Source: Atopobiaceae bacterium
GTDB lineage: Bacteria; Actinomycetota; Coriobacteriia; Coriobacteriales; Atopobiaceae
Reading direction: 5' to 3'
NCBI GenBank assembly: GCA_017510785.1
Contig: JAFWMH010000070.1
Location: 1-64,000 of the forward strand
DNA length: 64,000 bases
Under the pieces are notes generated by a model. The model searched no databases, was not told where the DNA came from, and saw nothing but the letters and a program-made list of their open reading frames with translations. Made by a program: the position numbers and the translations under genes. Positions 37,744 through 47,055 of the stretch are shown one piece after another (within the stretch, counting starts at the first letter, position 1; each line of letters opens with the position of its first letter).

Positions 37744-39834
37744 CTACACATAGAACAACATGTCGTTATAGCTCGGCACAGGCCAGCAGTCCTTGCTGCA
37801 AATGGTTTCCATTTCGTCGACGGCGGCGCGCAAGGTGTTCATGGCAGGGAGCACCACGTCGCAATAGGCGCGGTCGCGCTCGGTTGGGTCGGCGATGGTG
37901 CGTGCGTCGGCGTTCTTTGCGTCGAGATCCTGTGCAAGTTGGTAAACGGAGGTGGTGCCCTCGGTAATGCGTGCCACGAGGTCGCGTTCAGCCTTGGCGG
38001 CTATGCCGAGTTCCGCCTTCGTCGCCACCGTGGTTGCCAAATCACCCGAGTAGGAAACGAGTGCCGGAATGTAGAGGTGATTCGCCATGTGTACCATAAC
38101 GTTTGCCTCAATGTTGATGAGCTTGGCATATTGCTCCGCTTTCGCCACGTAACGCGCGTGGAGCTCGGCCTCCGAGAGCACGTGGTACTTCTCGAACATC
38201 GCGATGCTCTTCTCGCTAATGAGCGCGGGCAAGGCGTCGGGCGTCGTCTTGAGGTTGGGAAGCCCACGTCGCTCGGCTTCGGCCTCCCACTCGGCCGAGT
38301 AGCCGTTTCCATCAAAGATGATGCGACGATGGTCTCGGAAGGTGTGGCGAATAAAGCGCATGGCCACAACGATGAAGTCCTCGTCCTTGCGCGCCTCCAC
38401 ATAGTCGCAAAAACGTTCGCATTGCTCGGCAACGGCCGTGTTGAGCACCGTGTTGGGATCGGAGAGGTTCTGCTGCGAGCCACACATGCGGAATTCGAAT
38501 TTGTTGCCGGTAAAGGCAAAGGGACTCGTGCGATTGCGGTCGGTATTGTCACGCAGAATGTCGGGAAGGGCAGGTACGCCCAGCTCCATGATTTCGCCTT
38601 CGTGAGCCTCTGCGTGCTCCTTGCGAATGAGAGCCTCTACCACTGGCGTAAGCGCGTCGCCCAAGAACACCGAGACGATAGCCGGCGGGGCCTCGTTGGC
38701 GCCGAGACGATGGTCGTTGCCCGCCGATGCCACGCTCATGCGCATGAGGTCGGCATGCTCGTCTACGGCGGCGACGAGGAAGGCGAGGAACAGGAGGAAC
38801 TGGAGGTTGTCTTCGGGATGCGGGCCGGGCTCGAGCAGGTTGCGTCCGTCGGCCGAGAGGGACCAGTTGTCGTGCTTGCCCGATCCGTTGACGTACTCAA
38901 AGGGCCGTTCGTGCTCAAGACATGCCAGGCCATAGTTCGTCGCAAGCAGCTTTAGCTTCTCCATCGTAAGGAGGTTGTCGTCGATGGCGAGCGACCCGGC
39001 TTCGTAGATGGGTGCGAGCTCGTGCTGGCAGGGGGCAACCTCGTTGTGCTTCGTCTTTGCGGGTATGGCGAGCCGCCACAGCTCGTCGTCGAGCTCCTTC
39101 ATAAAGGCGTTAACTGACGGACGGATGGCACCAAAGTAGTGCTCCTCGAGCTCTTGTCCCTTGCTCGGCGGGGCGCCAAAGAGCGTGCGGCCCGTGAGCC
39201 GCAGGTCGGTTCGTGCCTCGAAATCGGACTCCTTAATGAGGAAGTACTCCTGCTCGGGGCCGACGTTTGTTATCACACGCTTCGGATTCCAGCCAAAGAG
39301 GGCGAGCACACGCTTTGCCTGTTTCTCGAGGGCGACTTCCGAACGTAGCAGCGGCGTCTTTTTATCGAGTGCCTCGCCGGTGTAGGAAATAAAAGCCGTC
39401 GGGATGCATAGCACTTCGTCTTTTATGAATGGCGGGGTGATGGGGTCCCACACCGTGTAGCCGCGTGCCTCGAACGTTGCGCGCAGCCCGCCGTTAGGAA
39501 AACTCGAGGCATCCGACTCGCCTTGGACGAGCTCTTTTCCGCTAAATGCCATGAGCACCTCGCCGTCGCCCTGCGGCGTAATAAAGCTATCGTGCTTCTC
39601 GCTCGTTATGCCGTTGAGCGGTTGGAACCAGTGCGTGAAGTGCGTCGCACCCTTCTCGAGCGCCCACTCCTTCATGGCGTGCGCGACCTCGTTGGCTATG
39701 TCGAGGTCGATGGGCTTGTTCTCCTTGATGACGCGCCTCAGCTCCTGATACGTGGGCTTGGGTAGGCGCTTGCGCATATCGGCATCGGTGAATACCAAGC
39801 TGCCGTACACTTCCGAGACTTTGTCCTGTGTCAT
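37744..39834 (-). CDS. glnN: Glutamine synthetase type III (GlnN)
   Basis: 696 residues, the length of type III enzymes. It makes glutamine from glutamate, ammonia and ATP. NVGPEQEYFLI holds the metal-binding Glu pair, PCQHELAPIYE the next ligands, FEYVNGSGKHDNWSL the conserved active-site His, and TGNKFEFRMCGS the ATP-phosphate Arg. GGACCG precedes the ATG at 39834. Short inverted repeats with GTTTCCG in the upstream region (39861-39893) may be a nitrogen-control operator. A long palindrome lies directly past its stop. Confidence 0.95.
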   Translation of the reverse strand: MTQDKVSEVYGSLVFTDADMRKRLPKPTYQELRRVIKENKPIDLDIANEVAHAMKEWALEKGATHFTHWFQPLNGITSEKHDSFITPQGDGEVLMAFSGKELVQGESDASSFPNGGLRATFEARGYTVWDPITPPFIKDEVLCIPTAFISYTGEALDKKTPLLRSEVALEKQAKRVLALFGWNPKRVITNVGPEQEYFLIKESDFEARTDLRLTGRTLFGAPPSKGQELEEHYFGAIRPSVNAFMKELDDELWRLAIPAKTKHNEVAPCQHELAPIYEAGSLAIDDNLLTMEKLKLLATNYGLACLEHERPFEYVNGSGKHDNWSLSADGRNLLEPGPHPEDNLQFLLFLAFLVAAVDEHADLMRMSVASAGNDHRLGANEAPPAIVSVFLGDALTPVVEALIRKEHAEAHEGEIMELGVPALPDILRDNTDRNRTSPFAFTGNKFEFRMCGSQQNLSDPNTVLNTAVAEQCERFCDYVEARKDEDFIVVAMRFIRHTFRDHRRIIFDGNGYSAEWEAEAERRGLPNLKTTPDALPALISEKSIAMFEKYHVLSEAELHARYVAKAEQYAKLINIEANVMVHMANHLYIPALVSYSGDLATTVATKAELGIAAKAERDLVARITEGTTSVYQLAQDLDAKNADARTIADPTERDRAYCDVVLPAMNTLRAAVDEMETICSKDCWPVPSYNDMLFYV

Positions 39835-39860
39835 TATTGACGGTCCTTTCTGGAATCGCT

Positions 39861-39893
39861 ACGGAAACAGGGTAAGGGAAACCATGTTTCCGT
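39861..39893 (-). promoter_or_regulatory. Inverted repeat upstream of glnN
   Basis: ACGGAAAC (39861-39868) and GTTTCCGT (39886-39893) are perfect inverted repeats, and a third motif ACCGTTTCC follows near 39907. The pattern lies 27 bases upstream of glnN, a fitting place for an operator. The binding protein is unknown. Confidence 0.4.
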
Positions 39894-40030
39894 CGGGTAA
39901 TATCACCGTTTCCCCATTTCGTTTTGGGATGTGCGGCGCCACATTCTCCCAAGGAGTTTGTTCCACGTACGTCGACAGCGGTTCGCACCTACGGTAGAAT
40001 CATGAGACTACGCCAATCGAGGAGGTACCC

Positions 40031-42727
40031 ATGGCAGACGAGAGACGCACCATTGCGGTTATCGACGGCAATTCGCTTATGCACCGCGCATTCCACGCCA
40101 TCCGACAGCCCATGAGCGCGCCGGACGGTCGGGCAACCAACGCGCTGTTCGGCTTCTTTAACATGTTTATTAAGCTTGTGGAGTCGTTTGCGCCCGATGG
40201 TATTATCTGCGCCTTCGACAAAGGCAAGCCGGTTGTGCGTATGGAGATGCTTCCGCAGTACAAGGCTCAGCGTCCGCACATGGACGACGCGCTACGCGAG
40301 CAGTTCCCCATGGTTAAGGACCTGCTGCGCTCGCTCGACGTGCCCGTGGTTGAGCTCGAGGGCTGGGAAGGCGACGACATCTTGGGCACCCTTGCACGTC
40401 GCGGCGAGAAAGCCGGCTACGACATGTACCTCTTTACGGGCGACCGCGACATGTACCAGCTCTCTACCGAGCACGTCCGCATCGTGAGCACCAAGAAGGG
40501 CGTTTCCGACGTGCAGATAATGACGCCCGAAACGGTGGCGGACCTGTATCATGGCATAACGCCCGAACTTGTTCCCGACTTCTACGGGCTTAAGGGCGAC
40601 TCGTCCGATAACATCCCCGGGGTGCCGGGCATCGGCCCGAAGCGTGCGTCCGACCTTATTTGCAAGTATGGGTCGCTCGACGAAGTGATTGCGCATGCGG
40701 ATGAGGTAAAGGGCAAGATGGGAGAGAACCTTCGTGCGCACGTGGAGGATGCCTTGCTCAGTCGCAAGGTGGCCATCATTCGCACCGATGCGCCCATCGA
40801 GCTCGATTTGGATGACGCACGGTTCCCCACGTTCGACACGCAGGAGGCAGCGCGTGCGTTTTCGGCCCTGGGGTTTACGGGCATGACGCAGCGCATCGTG
40901 CGGTTGGGGGGCGGCATGGGTGCGGCGGCGAAGGAAGGGGCCGCGGAAGGCCCGGCCGCGCTCGAAGTGGGCGAGGTGCTGACGGGCGACGCGGCGCTCG
41001 CAAGCTTCGTGGAGGTGCTCGGCGCGGACGAATGGGTTGGCGTGGCGGTGCAGCACGAAGGCGCGACGTCGGGCAAGGCCCAGCTTGCGCTGGACCTGAG
41101 TGCCGAGCAGGAGCAACTCGTGTTGTGGGTTTCGCGCGAGAAGGCGATGCTCAGCATCGAGGGTGCGGCGGCGAGGGCTGCTGTGGCCCAACTCGTTCGG
41201 GACGGGCGTATGGTTTCGGCGGACGTAAAAGCGGTGCTGCACGAGGTGTGTCCTCTTGATTCGTCGGAGGAGGCGCTTGTCGAGGCGGCTGAGCTTGCGG
41301 CCGAGCGCGTGTTCGATGTTGCCGTTGCCGAGTACCTGCTCGACTCCGATCGCTCGTCGTACGACGTGTGCGACATGGTAAAGCGCATGGCGAGCGTAAC
41401 CGTTCCCGAGCCCACGGACGAGGTGCCGCGCGAGGCGCTCGAGGCGGCTTGTGCGCGGGTTGTGAGGCCGGAGCTGCTCAAGCGGCTGGAGGATGACGGA
41501 TCGCTCGCCCTGTTCCACCATGTGGAGATGCCGCTCGTTGCCGTGCTTGCCCAAATGGAGCGGACGGGGCTTGCGGCCGACGCGAACAAGCTGGGCGAGC
41601 AGTCGGCCGAGCTTGGCGTCGAGATTGCCGAAATGGTCACGCGCATTCACGAGACGGCAGGCGAGGAGTTCAACATCGACTCGCCCATGCAGCTCTCGCA
41701 CGTGCTCTTTGACGTGCTTAAGCTGCCGACGGCCGGCCTCAAGAAGACGCGTCGTGGCTACTATTCCACCAATGCAAAGGTTTTGTCTGATCTCGCGCAA
41801 GATAACGAGCTTGTGGCGGATGTGCTCGACTACCGGGAGCGTGCGAAGATAAAATCGACGTATCTCGACGCGCTGCCTGCGTTGATTCGCGGCGACGGGC
41901 GCATCCACACCACGTTTAACCAAACGGTGGCGGCTACGGGGCGGCTTTCGAGCTCCGACCCCAACCTGCAAAACATTCCCACGCGATCCGAGCTTGGCCA
42001 TCGTGTGCGTACGGCGTTTACGGTGCCCGAGGGCAGTGTGTTCCTTGCCTGCGACTATTCGCAAATCGAGCTGCGTTTGCTCGCGCACCTCTCGGCAGAC
42101 GAGCACTTGGTGAGGGCGTTTAACGAGGGCGAGGACTTTCACGCGGCTACGGCTGCGCGCACGTTTGACGTGCCCATCGAGGAGGTTACGCCGGCCCTGC
42201 GCAGTCGTGCGAAGGCGGTTAACTTTGGCATCGTGTACGGGCAACAGGCATATGGCCTCTCTACTTCGCTCAAAATCGGGCGCAAGGAGGCCCAGGCGAT
42301 GATCGACCGCTACTTCGAGGTGTATCCCGGCGTTCGGGAGTTCTTGGACGAGCAGGTTGCGTTTGCGCGGAAAAACGGGTATGTGAGCACGATGTATGGG
42401 CGCAAGCGTCACATAAAGGACATCTCGTCGAGAAATTATCAAATGAGGGCGTTCGGCGAGCGCACGGCGATGAACCATCCCATGCAAGGAACGGCTGCCG
42501 ACATCATAAAGATTGCCATGATTCGCGTGGCGGAGCGACTGCGTGAGGAAGGCCTCGCGGCAAAACTCGTGCTGCAAATTCACGACGAATTGGACTTCGA
42601 GGTGCCCGTGGACGAGGTCGAGACGCTGAGCGCACTCGTGCGCGAGACGATGGAGGGCGTATGCGAGCTTCGCGTGCCGCTCGTGGCCGACGTGAGCGTG
42701 GGCGCCAACTGGGCGGAGGCGAAGTAG
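40031..42727 (+). CDS. polA: DNA polymerase I
   Basis: 898 residues. Residues 1-300 are the 5'-3' flap exonuclease ([27 protein letters not shown] helix-hairpin-helix). Residues 310-500 correspond to the 3'-5' proofreading domain but lack its DxE and YxxxD residues, so proofreading is probably lost, as in many actinobacteria. Residues 540-898 are the polymerase: motif [14 protein letters not shown], motif [13 protein letters not shown], motif [24 protein letters not shown] precedes the ATG. It ends one base before rnhA starts, so the two primer-removal enzymes are co-translated. Confidence 0.97.
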   Translation: MADERRTIAVIDGNSLMHRAFHAIRQPMSAPDGRATNALFGFFNMFIKLVESFAPDGIICAFDKGKPVVRMEMLPQYKAQRPHMDDALREQFPMVKDLLRSLDVPVVELEGWEGDDILGTLARRGEKAGYDMYLFTGDRDMYQLSTEHVRIVSTKKGVSDVQIMTPETVADLYHGITPELVPDFYGLKGDSSDNIPGVPGIGPKRASDLICKYGSLDEVIAHADEVKGKMGENLRAHVEDALLSRKVAIIRTDAPIELDLDDARFPTFDTQEAARAFSALGFTGMTQRIVRLGGGMGAAAKEGAAEGPAALEVGEVLTGDAALASFVEVLGADEWVGVAVQHEGATSGKAQLALDLSAEQEQLVLWVSREKAMLSIEGAAARAAVAQLVRDGRMVSADVKAVLHEVCPLDSSEEALVEAAELAAERVFDVAVAEYLLDSDRSSYDVCDMVKRMASVTVPEPTDEVPREALEAACARVVRPELLKRLEDDGSLALFHHVEMPLVAVLAQMERTGLAADANKLGEQSAELGVEIAEMVTRIHETAGEEFNIDSPMQLSHVLFDVLKLPTAGLKKTRRGYYSTNAKVLSDLAQDNELVADVLDYRERAKIKSTYLDALPALIRGDGRIHTTFNQTVAATGRLSSSDPNLQNIPTRSELGHRVRTAFTVPEGSVFLACDYSQIELRLLAHLSADEHLVRAFNEGEDFHAATAARTFDVPIEEVTPALRSRAKAVNFGIVYGQQAYGLSTSLKIGRKEAQAMIDRYFEVYPGVREFLDEQVAFARKNGYVSTMYGRKRHIKDISSRNYQMRAFGERTAMNHPMQGTAADIIKIAMIRVAERLREEGLAAKLVLQIHDELDFEVPVDEVETLSALVRETMEGVCELRVPLVADVSVGANWAEAK

Positions 42728-42728
42728 C

Positions 42729-43226
42729 GTGGCAGATAAGCTCATGCATGTGGTGGTGTACACGGATGGCTCGTCGCGTGGCAATCCCGGGCGTGGTGGA
42801 TACGGCGCGGTGCTCTCGTACACAGGTCCGGACGGGGTAGAGCATCGACGAGAGCTCGCGGCAGGTTACAAGCGCACGACGAACAATCGCATGGAGCTGC
42901 TCGGGGTCATTACAGCGCTCGAGGCGCTCAAGTGGCCCTGCGAGGTTGAGCTGCACTCCGACTCACAGTACGTGGTGAACGCGTTCAACCAGCATTGGGT
43001 GGACGGTTGGCAGCGCAAGGGTTGGAAGACGGCCAACAAGCAGCCGGTGAAGAATCCCGACCTATGGCGTCGTTTGCTCGCTGCGATGGAGCCCCACCGT
43101 GTGACGTGGCTGTGGGTGAAGGGCCATGCTGGCCACGAGCTCAACGAGCGTGCGGACGAGCTGGCCACACGTGCGGCCGACGGGCTGGAAGGGGAGCTGT
43201 TGGAAGACGAGGATTACAGACGCTGA
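42729..43226 (+). CDS. rnhA: Ribonuclease HI
   Basis: 165 residues. It cuts the RNA strand in RNA-DNA hybrids. Active-site residues are in [11 protein letters not shown] (Asp), NRMELLGVI (Glu), LHSDSQYVV (Asp) and [15 protein letters not shown] (His and Asp). The GTG start at 42729 has GGAGGCG in the end of polA as its ribosome site. The single-base spacing to polA is unusual and couples RNA-primer cleavage with gap filling. A hairpin at 43280-43304 follows. Confidence 0.95.
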   Translation: MADKLMHVVVYTDGSSRGNPGRGGYGAVLSYTGPDGVEHRRELAAGYKRTTNNRMELLGVITALEALKWPCEVELHSDSQYVVNAFNQHWVDGWQRKGWKTANKQPVKNPDLWRRLLAAMEPHRVTWLWVKGHAGHELNERADELATRAADGLEGELLEDEDYRR

Positions 43227-43279
43227 GTTTTTGATGCTCGCGAGTCTCGGTGGACGCCGGCCTCTCCTAGACGAGTCGA

Positions 43280-43304
43280 GTGCCCCGGGCGTAGCTCGGG
43301 GCAC
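43280..43304 (+). terminator. Hairpin after rnhA
   Basis: GTGCCCCG (43280-43287) pairs perfectly with CGGGGCAC (43297-43304). It lies 54 bases after the rnhA stop. No T-run follows, so termination strength is uncertain. Confidence 0.5.
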
Positions 43305-43411
43305 AACGATTAAACAAGTGAGGGAATCCCGTCAACGGTGGGGCCATGCGTCATAGACGGTCGTTGCCGCGCCTGTCTGTGACGCCGCGCGCGGCGGTTT
43401 GGTCGCGGCTG

Positions 43412-43502
43412 GGGCCTATCGGCTGGGCTGACCGGTCGGGTATATCGGCCGGGCATACCGGATGGGCCTACCGGACGGGCTTACCGGACGGGCCGTCGGC
43501 CG
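43412..43502. repeat. Seven tandem copies of a degenerate 13-bp unit
   Basis: Units of 13 bases run head to tail, for example GGGCATACCGGAT, GGGCCTACCGGAC and GGGCTTACCGGAC, from 43412 to 43502. The spacing is exact and the bases vary most at positions 4-6 and 12-13. There is no spacer, so it is not a CRISPR array. It could be a variable-number repeat. Confidence 0.7.
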
Positions 43503-43525
43503 CGTCGCGTTCAGCATCGTTTCAG

Positions 43526-43620
43526 TGTGTACAATTTCATGGATGGAAAAACGGCTCAGTGTACAATTCGGAGACAAAACCGTACACTCGGGGCTTTTTT
43601 CGTACAGGAAATTGTACACA
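43526..43620. repeat. Nested inverted repeats with GTGTACAATT motif
   Basis: Perfect outer arms TGTGTACAATTTC (43526-43538) and GAAATTGTACACA (43608-43620). Inside, AGTGTAC (43558-43564) pairs with GTACACT (43582-43588) and is followed by a T6 run at 43594-43599, so on the plus strand the inner hairpin looks like an intrinsic terminator. GTGTACAATT occurs three times in the element. Confidence 0.65.
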
Positions 43621-43730
43621 TTGAAGCTTTTATGCCCGCAGATGATGCGAAGAGGCCCGAGCACATTGCCTGAGGTCGGATTCCAGCGTCACGGGCAAGA
43701 GCCTGCAGTCCGTTTTTTGCCGAGCTGCCC

Positions 43731-43847
43731 TTGATTGTAGCTATTCTTCGAGAACAGGCCGAGCGACACATAACAACCATTCGTTACTTTGATTGTGGCT
43801 ATTCTCTGGGGACAGGCCGAGCGATACATGGCAACCATTCGTCACTT
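43731..43847. repeat. 58-bp tandem duplication at the tadA 3' end
   Basis: Two imperfect copies, 43731-43788 and 43789-43847, share TTGATTGT, CTATTCT, GGACAGGCCGAGCGA, CAT and CAACCATTCGT. The second ends at the stop codon of tadA. The sequence is not coding on either strand and looks like a duplicated downstream region. Confidence 0.65.
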
Positions 43848-44522
43848 TTTCTTACGGCGTGCGCGAAAGAACTGACGGAGTTCGTTGGCGCAATCGTCAA
43901 CAAGTACGCCTGGCGTTACCTCGAACTCGTGGTTGAGCCGAGGGTCGTGGCTCACGTCATAAAGGGTGCCAAGTGCGCCACCCTTGGGGTCGGAGGCGCC
44001 GAAGACGCATCGGTCGATGCGGGCATTCACCATGAGGCCTGCGCACATGAGGCATGGTTCCAACGTAACGTAAACGGTGCATCCGGTGAGGCGCCAACGC
44101 TCCAGATTGCGGGCGGCTTCGAGCATAGCGCGAAACTCCGCATGGGCGCTGGGGTCGGCATCGCCTTCGCGCCTATTGTGGGCACGCGCCACAACTTCTC
44201 CGTCGCACACAACGATTGCGCCGCAAGGTACTTCGCCCTCCTCGGCGGCGGCGCGTGCCTCATCGAGGGCCATGCGCATGAACTGTTCGTCGAGGGCTTG
44301 CTGCCCTTGTAGCGCTGGCTGCCCTTGTTGCGTTGGCTGTGACGGCATAAATGGTTGTTCTTCTGATGGCTCACGGCATTCAGGTCCTCGCTGCCCGTCC
44401 GGCTCATGCAGTTCCCGGTGTTCTTCCACTCCCTGATTGCCTTGCCGCCCGTCCGGCTTCGGTTGGTCGGAGCGTTCGCATGACTGAAGAGGCTCTTGTC
44501 TGCGCTCTGGTTGCACTTGCAT
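43842..44522 (-). CDS. tadA: tRNA-specific adenosine deaminase TadA
   Basis: 226 residues; TadA is usually about 155. It turns A34 to inosine in tRNA-Arg(ACG). The zinc site is complete: AHAEF with catalytic Glu and TLEPCLMCAG with both Cys. Residues 1-75 form a Gln/Glu/Pro-rich disordered extension (QPTQQGQPALQGQQALDEQF at its end) that the family normally lacks. AGAGGACG precedes the ATG at 44522; an upstream ATG at 44573 would add 17 residues and run over the direct-repeat promoter. It is divergent from the RHH-PIN gene. Confidence 0.92.
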   Translation of the reverse strand: MQVQPERRQEPLQSCERSDQPKPDGRQGNQGVEEHRELHEPDGQRGPECREPSEEQPFMPSQPTQQGQPALQGQQALDEQFMRMALDEARAAAEEGEVPCGAIVVCDGEVVARAHNRREGDADPSAHAEFRAMLEAARNLERWRLTGCTVYVTLEPCLMCAGLMVNARIDRCVFGASDPKGGALGTLYDVSHDPRLNHEFEVTPGVLVDDCANELRQFFRARRKKK

Positions 44523-44554
44523 GAATTCCGTCCTCTGTAACGTGAGATATCGTG

Positions 44555-44618
44555 GTAGGATGTATAGTAGCAATGTAGGATGTATAGTATCAATACGGTC
44601 CGGTGCTGGATCGTATTG
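44555..44618 (+). promoter_or_regulatory. Tandem repeat and inverted repeat: probable operator of the RHH-PIN gene
   Basis: GTAGGATGTATAGTAGCAAT (44555-44574) is repeated at 44575-44594 with one change. Directly after it CAATACG (44591-44597) and CGTATTG (44612-44618) form a perfect inverted repeat ending 15 bases before the start at 44634. RHH (RelB-type) antitoxins bind such arrays to control their own gene. It sits between divergent tadA and the fusion gene and could affect both. Confidence 0.55.
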
Positions 44619-44633
44619 TGGGACGGTGATTCA

Positions 44634-45263
44634 ATGACGACAATGGTATCTGCGCGTATTCCACTTTTGCTCAAACGTGAAGGCGATGCCACGCTTGCTC
44701 GCATGGGCGTATCGCATACCGAGCTCATAAAGGCGGCGTATGAGTATGTGGTTACTGAAGGGAGGTTGCCAACCGTTGAGGTGAACACGCAGGAAAACCG
44801 TCCCATACGCTTGCTCCTTGGGAGCGACGTAATTCATAGAGTGACTGCGTGCTATGACCCTGATAGCGCGTCTCGAGATTCGTCGAACAAGCGCTTCGAC
44901 GCGGACGTACGAAAGCTTTTCGTAATGGCGTCGTTTGGCGATGTAGAGCTTTGGGCATCGGCGTATGATTTGTGTGATGCTATGCAGCGCGATGTGCTGT
45001 ACCAAGATGTTCTTGGCGTAATGCATGTGTGCGACTTTACATCTGGTCAACTTGCCGAGGCGGTTGATTTAGCGAATCAGGACTTCGACGTTGCGCTTGC
45101 AGCTGTTGTTGCGCGTTGCGTTGAAGCCGATGCCATTGTGACGTACAACGGTGAGTGCTTTGAGGGTTATGCGTGCGAGGTGTTTACGCCTGCCGATGTG
45201 GCGTTGCACATGAGGGACATGCAGGGTCTTGAATTTGCGGAGGTTGCCTGCGTGCCAGATTGA
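44634..45263 (+). CDS. RelB-like RHH domain fused to a PIN-like domain
   Basis: 209 residues. Residues 1-45 (MVSARIPLLLKREGDATLAR, then GVSHTELIKAAYEYVVTEG) match the ribbon-helix-helix start of RelB/DinJ antitoxins. Residues 60-200 match the PIN_3 ribonuclease fold: QDFDVALAAVVARCVEADAI, then VTYNGECFEGYACEVFTPAD is the typical end. The first catalytic Asp of the usual LLDTN strand is replaced (LLLGSD), so nuclease activity may be lost. An antitoxin and toxin in one chain is uncommon. The start at 44634 is supported by GGGACGG. Tandem and inverted repeats upstream suggest self-regulation. Confidence 0.65.
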   Translation: MTTMVSARIPLLLKREGDATLARMGVSHTELIKAAYEYVVTEGRLPTVEVNTQENRPIRLLLGSDVIHRVTACYDPDSASRDSSNKRFDADVRKLFVMASFGDVELWASAYDLCDAMQRDVLYQDVLGVMHVCDFTSGQLAEAVDLANQDFDVALAAVVARCVEADAIVTYNGECFEGYACEVFTPADVALHMRDMQGLEFAEVACVPD

Positions 45264-45280
45264 CATCCATTGCTGGGTTA

Positions 45281-45415
45281 TGGGTGTCGTTTGGGACGTT
45301 TTGGCGACGCGAACGCTGCGTAAATGGCACGTTTGGCACCCAACGTTGGTAATGGGTGTCATTTGGTACGTTTGCGGCCCCCAGGCACCGGGCAAACGGC
45401 ACATTTGGCACCCAT
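45281..45415. repeat. Two tandem 62-bp hairpin elements
   Basis: Units 45281-45342 and 45352-45415 each start TGGGTGTC(G/A)TTTGG and end with the near reverse complement ATTTGGCACCCA or CGTTTGGCACCCA. Each can fold into a long imperfect hairpin. They fill the space between the convergent RHH-PIN and rlmI-like genes, where a terminator role is possible, but the doubled form is like a REP/BIME palindrome pair. Confidence 0.65.
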
Positions 45416-45501
45416 TGTCGGATGGTCGGGGCCGGGCTTTTGTCTCATCCACTTGAAATCTTCAAACCGAAGAATTGGAGTCCACGATTGACCGAATGTT
45501 C

Positions 45502-46911
45502 CTACACGACTTGGAACACGAAGAAGTCCAAGTAATGACTTTGTGGGAAGCCCCACAAAATGGGGTGGTCGGGAGCCTGCTGGCGTTCCTCAACCTGCTT
45601 GAGCTGGCGGTTCGTTCCGTGCGCTGCTTCGGCAATGGCCTGTGCGAGCAGGTCGCGCGTCATGTGTTGAGAACAGCTGCACGTAGCGAGGTATCCGCCA
45701 CGTGGAAGTATGCGCAGTGCGGCGGCGTTAAGCTCCCTGTATCCGCGGAGCGCGCTTCGGACCGTGCGATTGCTTTTGGTAAAGGCTGGTGGATCGAGCA
45801 CGATGAGGTCGAACGGTCCGCCCTCTTCACGAAGCCTGCCCCTATCGCGCAGTGTGGGCAAATAGTCCATGACGTCGGCTTTTGTTACGGAAAGCCGACT
45901 GCGCATGTTGGCAAAAGCGTTAAGTTCGGCGTTCTCGCGCACCAGGTCGAGTGCAGTTTGGCTCACATCTACGCAACGCACGAAGTCGGCGCCACCCGCG
46001 AGTGCGTTAAGTCCAAATGGCCCCACATGACAAAAGCAATCCAGCACGCGGCGCCCTTGGGCCAGCTCACGCACGGCACGGCGATTATACTTTTGATCCA
46101 AGAAGAAGCCGGTCTTCTGGCTATTGACAATATCGAGTCGGTAGCGAATGCCGTTTTCTCGTACGACGATGCGGGTGGGATAGTCACCATTAGGGTTGCT
46201 ACTGGAGCTTTTGTCTGCGGACTCTTGCACCTTGTGCGTCGGCAATCGTTTCGATGCCGCCTTGTCGGTGCTGGCGTTTTTGTTTGCGGAATCTCCCACC
46301 AGTTGCTGTGTGGTTTTGTCGGCATGTGCGCCAAGGCCTTCCCACCAGCCCTTATAGCGATCGAGTCCCTCCTTTGCACGCACCTCGCCGTCGTTTCGCT
46401 CGTAAATGGCGCGCACGTTGTGGCCGGTCGCGACGAGCGTTTTGACGAGCAGGAGATAGAGCATCTCACGAAGCCGCTCCATGCCCACTGTGCCAATTTG
46501 CGAAACGAGCACGTCCTCGTACTTGTCTACAACAAGACCCGGGATTCCGTCGGCCTCGGAGAACACTACGCGACAACAGGTGAGGTCGCTTTCGCACTCT
46601 GGCATGCTGCGGCCTTCCATCGTGGCAAGTCGGTGGTTCCACGCCCATGCGATGCGACGCTCCCAAAACGCCTCGTCGATGTGGTCGTTGGCGTTGCGCG
46701 AAAGGATGCGCGCACGAATGGTGCTGTTATGCGAAATGAGCGCTGCGCCCTGCCACGTTCCGTTTTCCTCGAACACGTCAACAACGCCGCCGTTTTCCAC
46801 GGCGTCGGCGTCGAGCACCTCGCTTGCGAACACCCACGGATGTCCGGCGGCAAGTGAACGCGCCGCCTTGCGCGATACGGTGACGCGCGGATAAGGACGT
46901 GCTTGTTTCAT
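45502..46911 (-). CDS. rlmI: Class I rRNA methyltransferase, RlmI-like
   Basis: 469 residues; E. coli RlmI has about 396. It should methylate a cytosine (m5C) in 23S rRNA. An N-terminal PUA domain (VSRKAARSLAAGHPWVFASE) is followed by a Rossmann core: KTGFFLDQKYNRR, VLDCFCHVGPFGLNALAGG (SAM loop), FDLIVLDPPAFTKS (catalytic DPPxF) and ATCSCSQHMTRD (Cys). Extra length comes from a hydrophilic insertion of about 55 residues (ADKTTQQLVGDSANKNASTD) between the domains. The start at 46911 follows AGGAAC. It is convergent with the RHH-PIN gene. Confidence 0.88.
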   Translation of the reverse strand: MKQARPYPRVTVSRKAARSLAAGHPWVFASEVLDADAVENGGVVDVFEENGTWQGAALISHNSTIRARILSRNANDHIDEAFWERRIAWAWNHRLATMEGRSMPECESDLTCCRVVFSEADGIPGLVVDKYEDVLVSQIGTVGMERLREMLYLLLVKTLVATGHNVRAIYERNDGEVRAKEGLDRYKGWWEGLGAHADKTTQQLVGDSANKNASTDKAASKRLPTHKVQESADKSSSSNPNGDYPTRIVVRENGIRYRLDIVNSQKTGFFLDQKYNRRAVRELAQGRRVLDCFCHVGPFGLNALAGGADFVRCVDVSQTALDLVRENAELNAFANMRSRLSVTKADVMDYLPTLRDRGRLREEGGPFDLIVLDPPAFTKSNRTVRSALRGYRELNAAALRILPRGGYLATCSCSQHMTRDLLAQAIAEAAHGTNRQLKQVEERQQAPDHPILWGFPQSHYLDFFVFQVV

Positions 46912-46984
46912 GGTGTTCCTTTCGCTGATTCAGTCCGTTGGTGCCCGCGCACGACGATAGGTGTCGTCCGCCGTGCCACACGCA

Positions 46985-47055
46985 ATGTTAGTGGTGCTGC
47001 CCGTACAAGCCGCGACGGGGCGTCCGTCGACGATCGCTACTGGGGAGGGCGCATG
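46985..47055 (-). repeat. Duplicated 3' end of the DEAD-box helicase gene
   Basis: Just past the helicase stop (47056-47058) the minus strand again reads RRGLYGQHH and a stop, nearly repeating the true C-terminus GRGLYGRHY. The bases GCCCGTACAAGCCGCG occur in both places. It is a short tandem duplication of the gene's end, now non-coding. Confidence 0.55.

Noticed and set aside
40292..42823. 843-codon open frame on the minus strand opposite polA
   Set aside because: His/Arg-rich translation typical of a shadow frame; polA motifs on the plus strand are complete.
43412..43502. CRISPR-like array
   Set aside because: The 13-bp units are contiguous without spacers, and no cas gene is in the window.
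45475..46857. 460-codon plus-strand open frame
   Set aside because: Shadow of the rlmI-like gene, whose DPPAF and SAM motifs lie on the minus strand.
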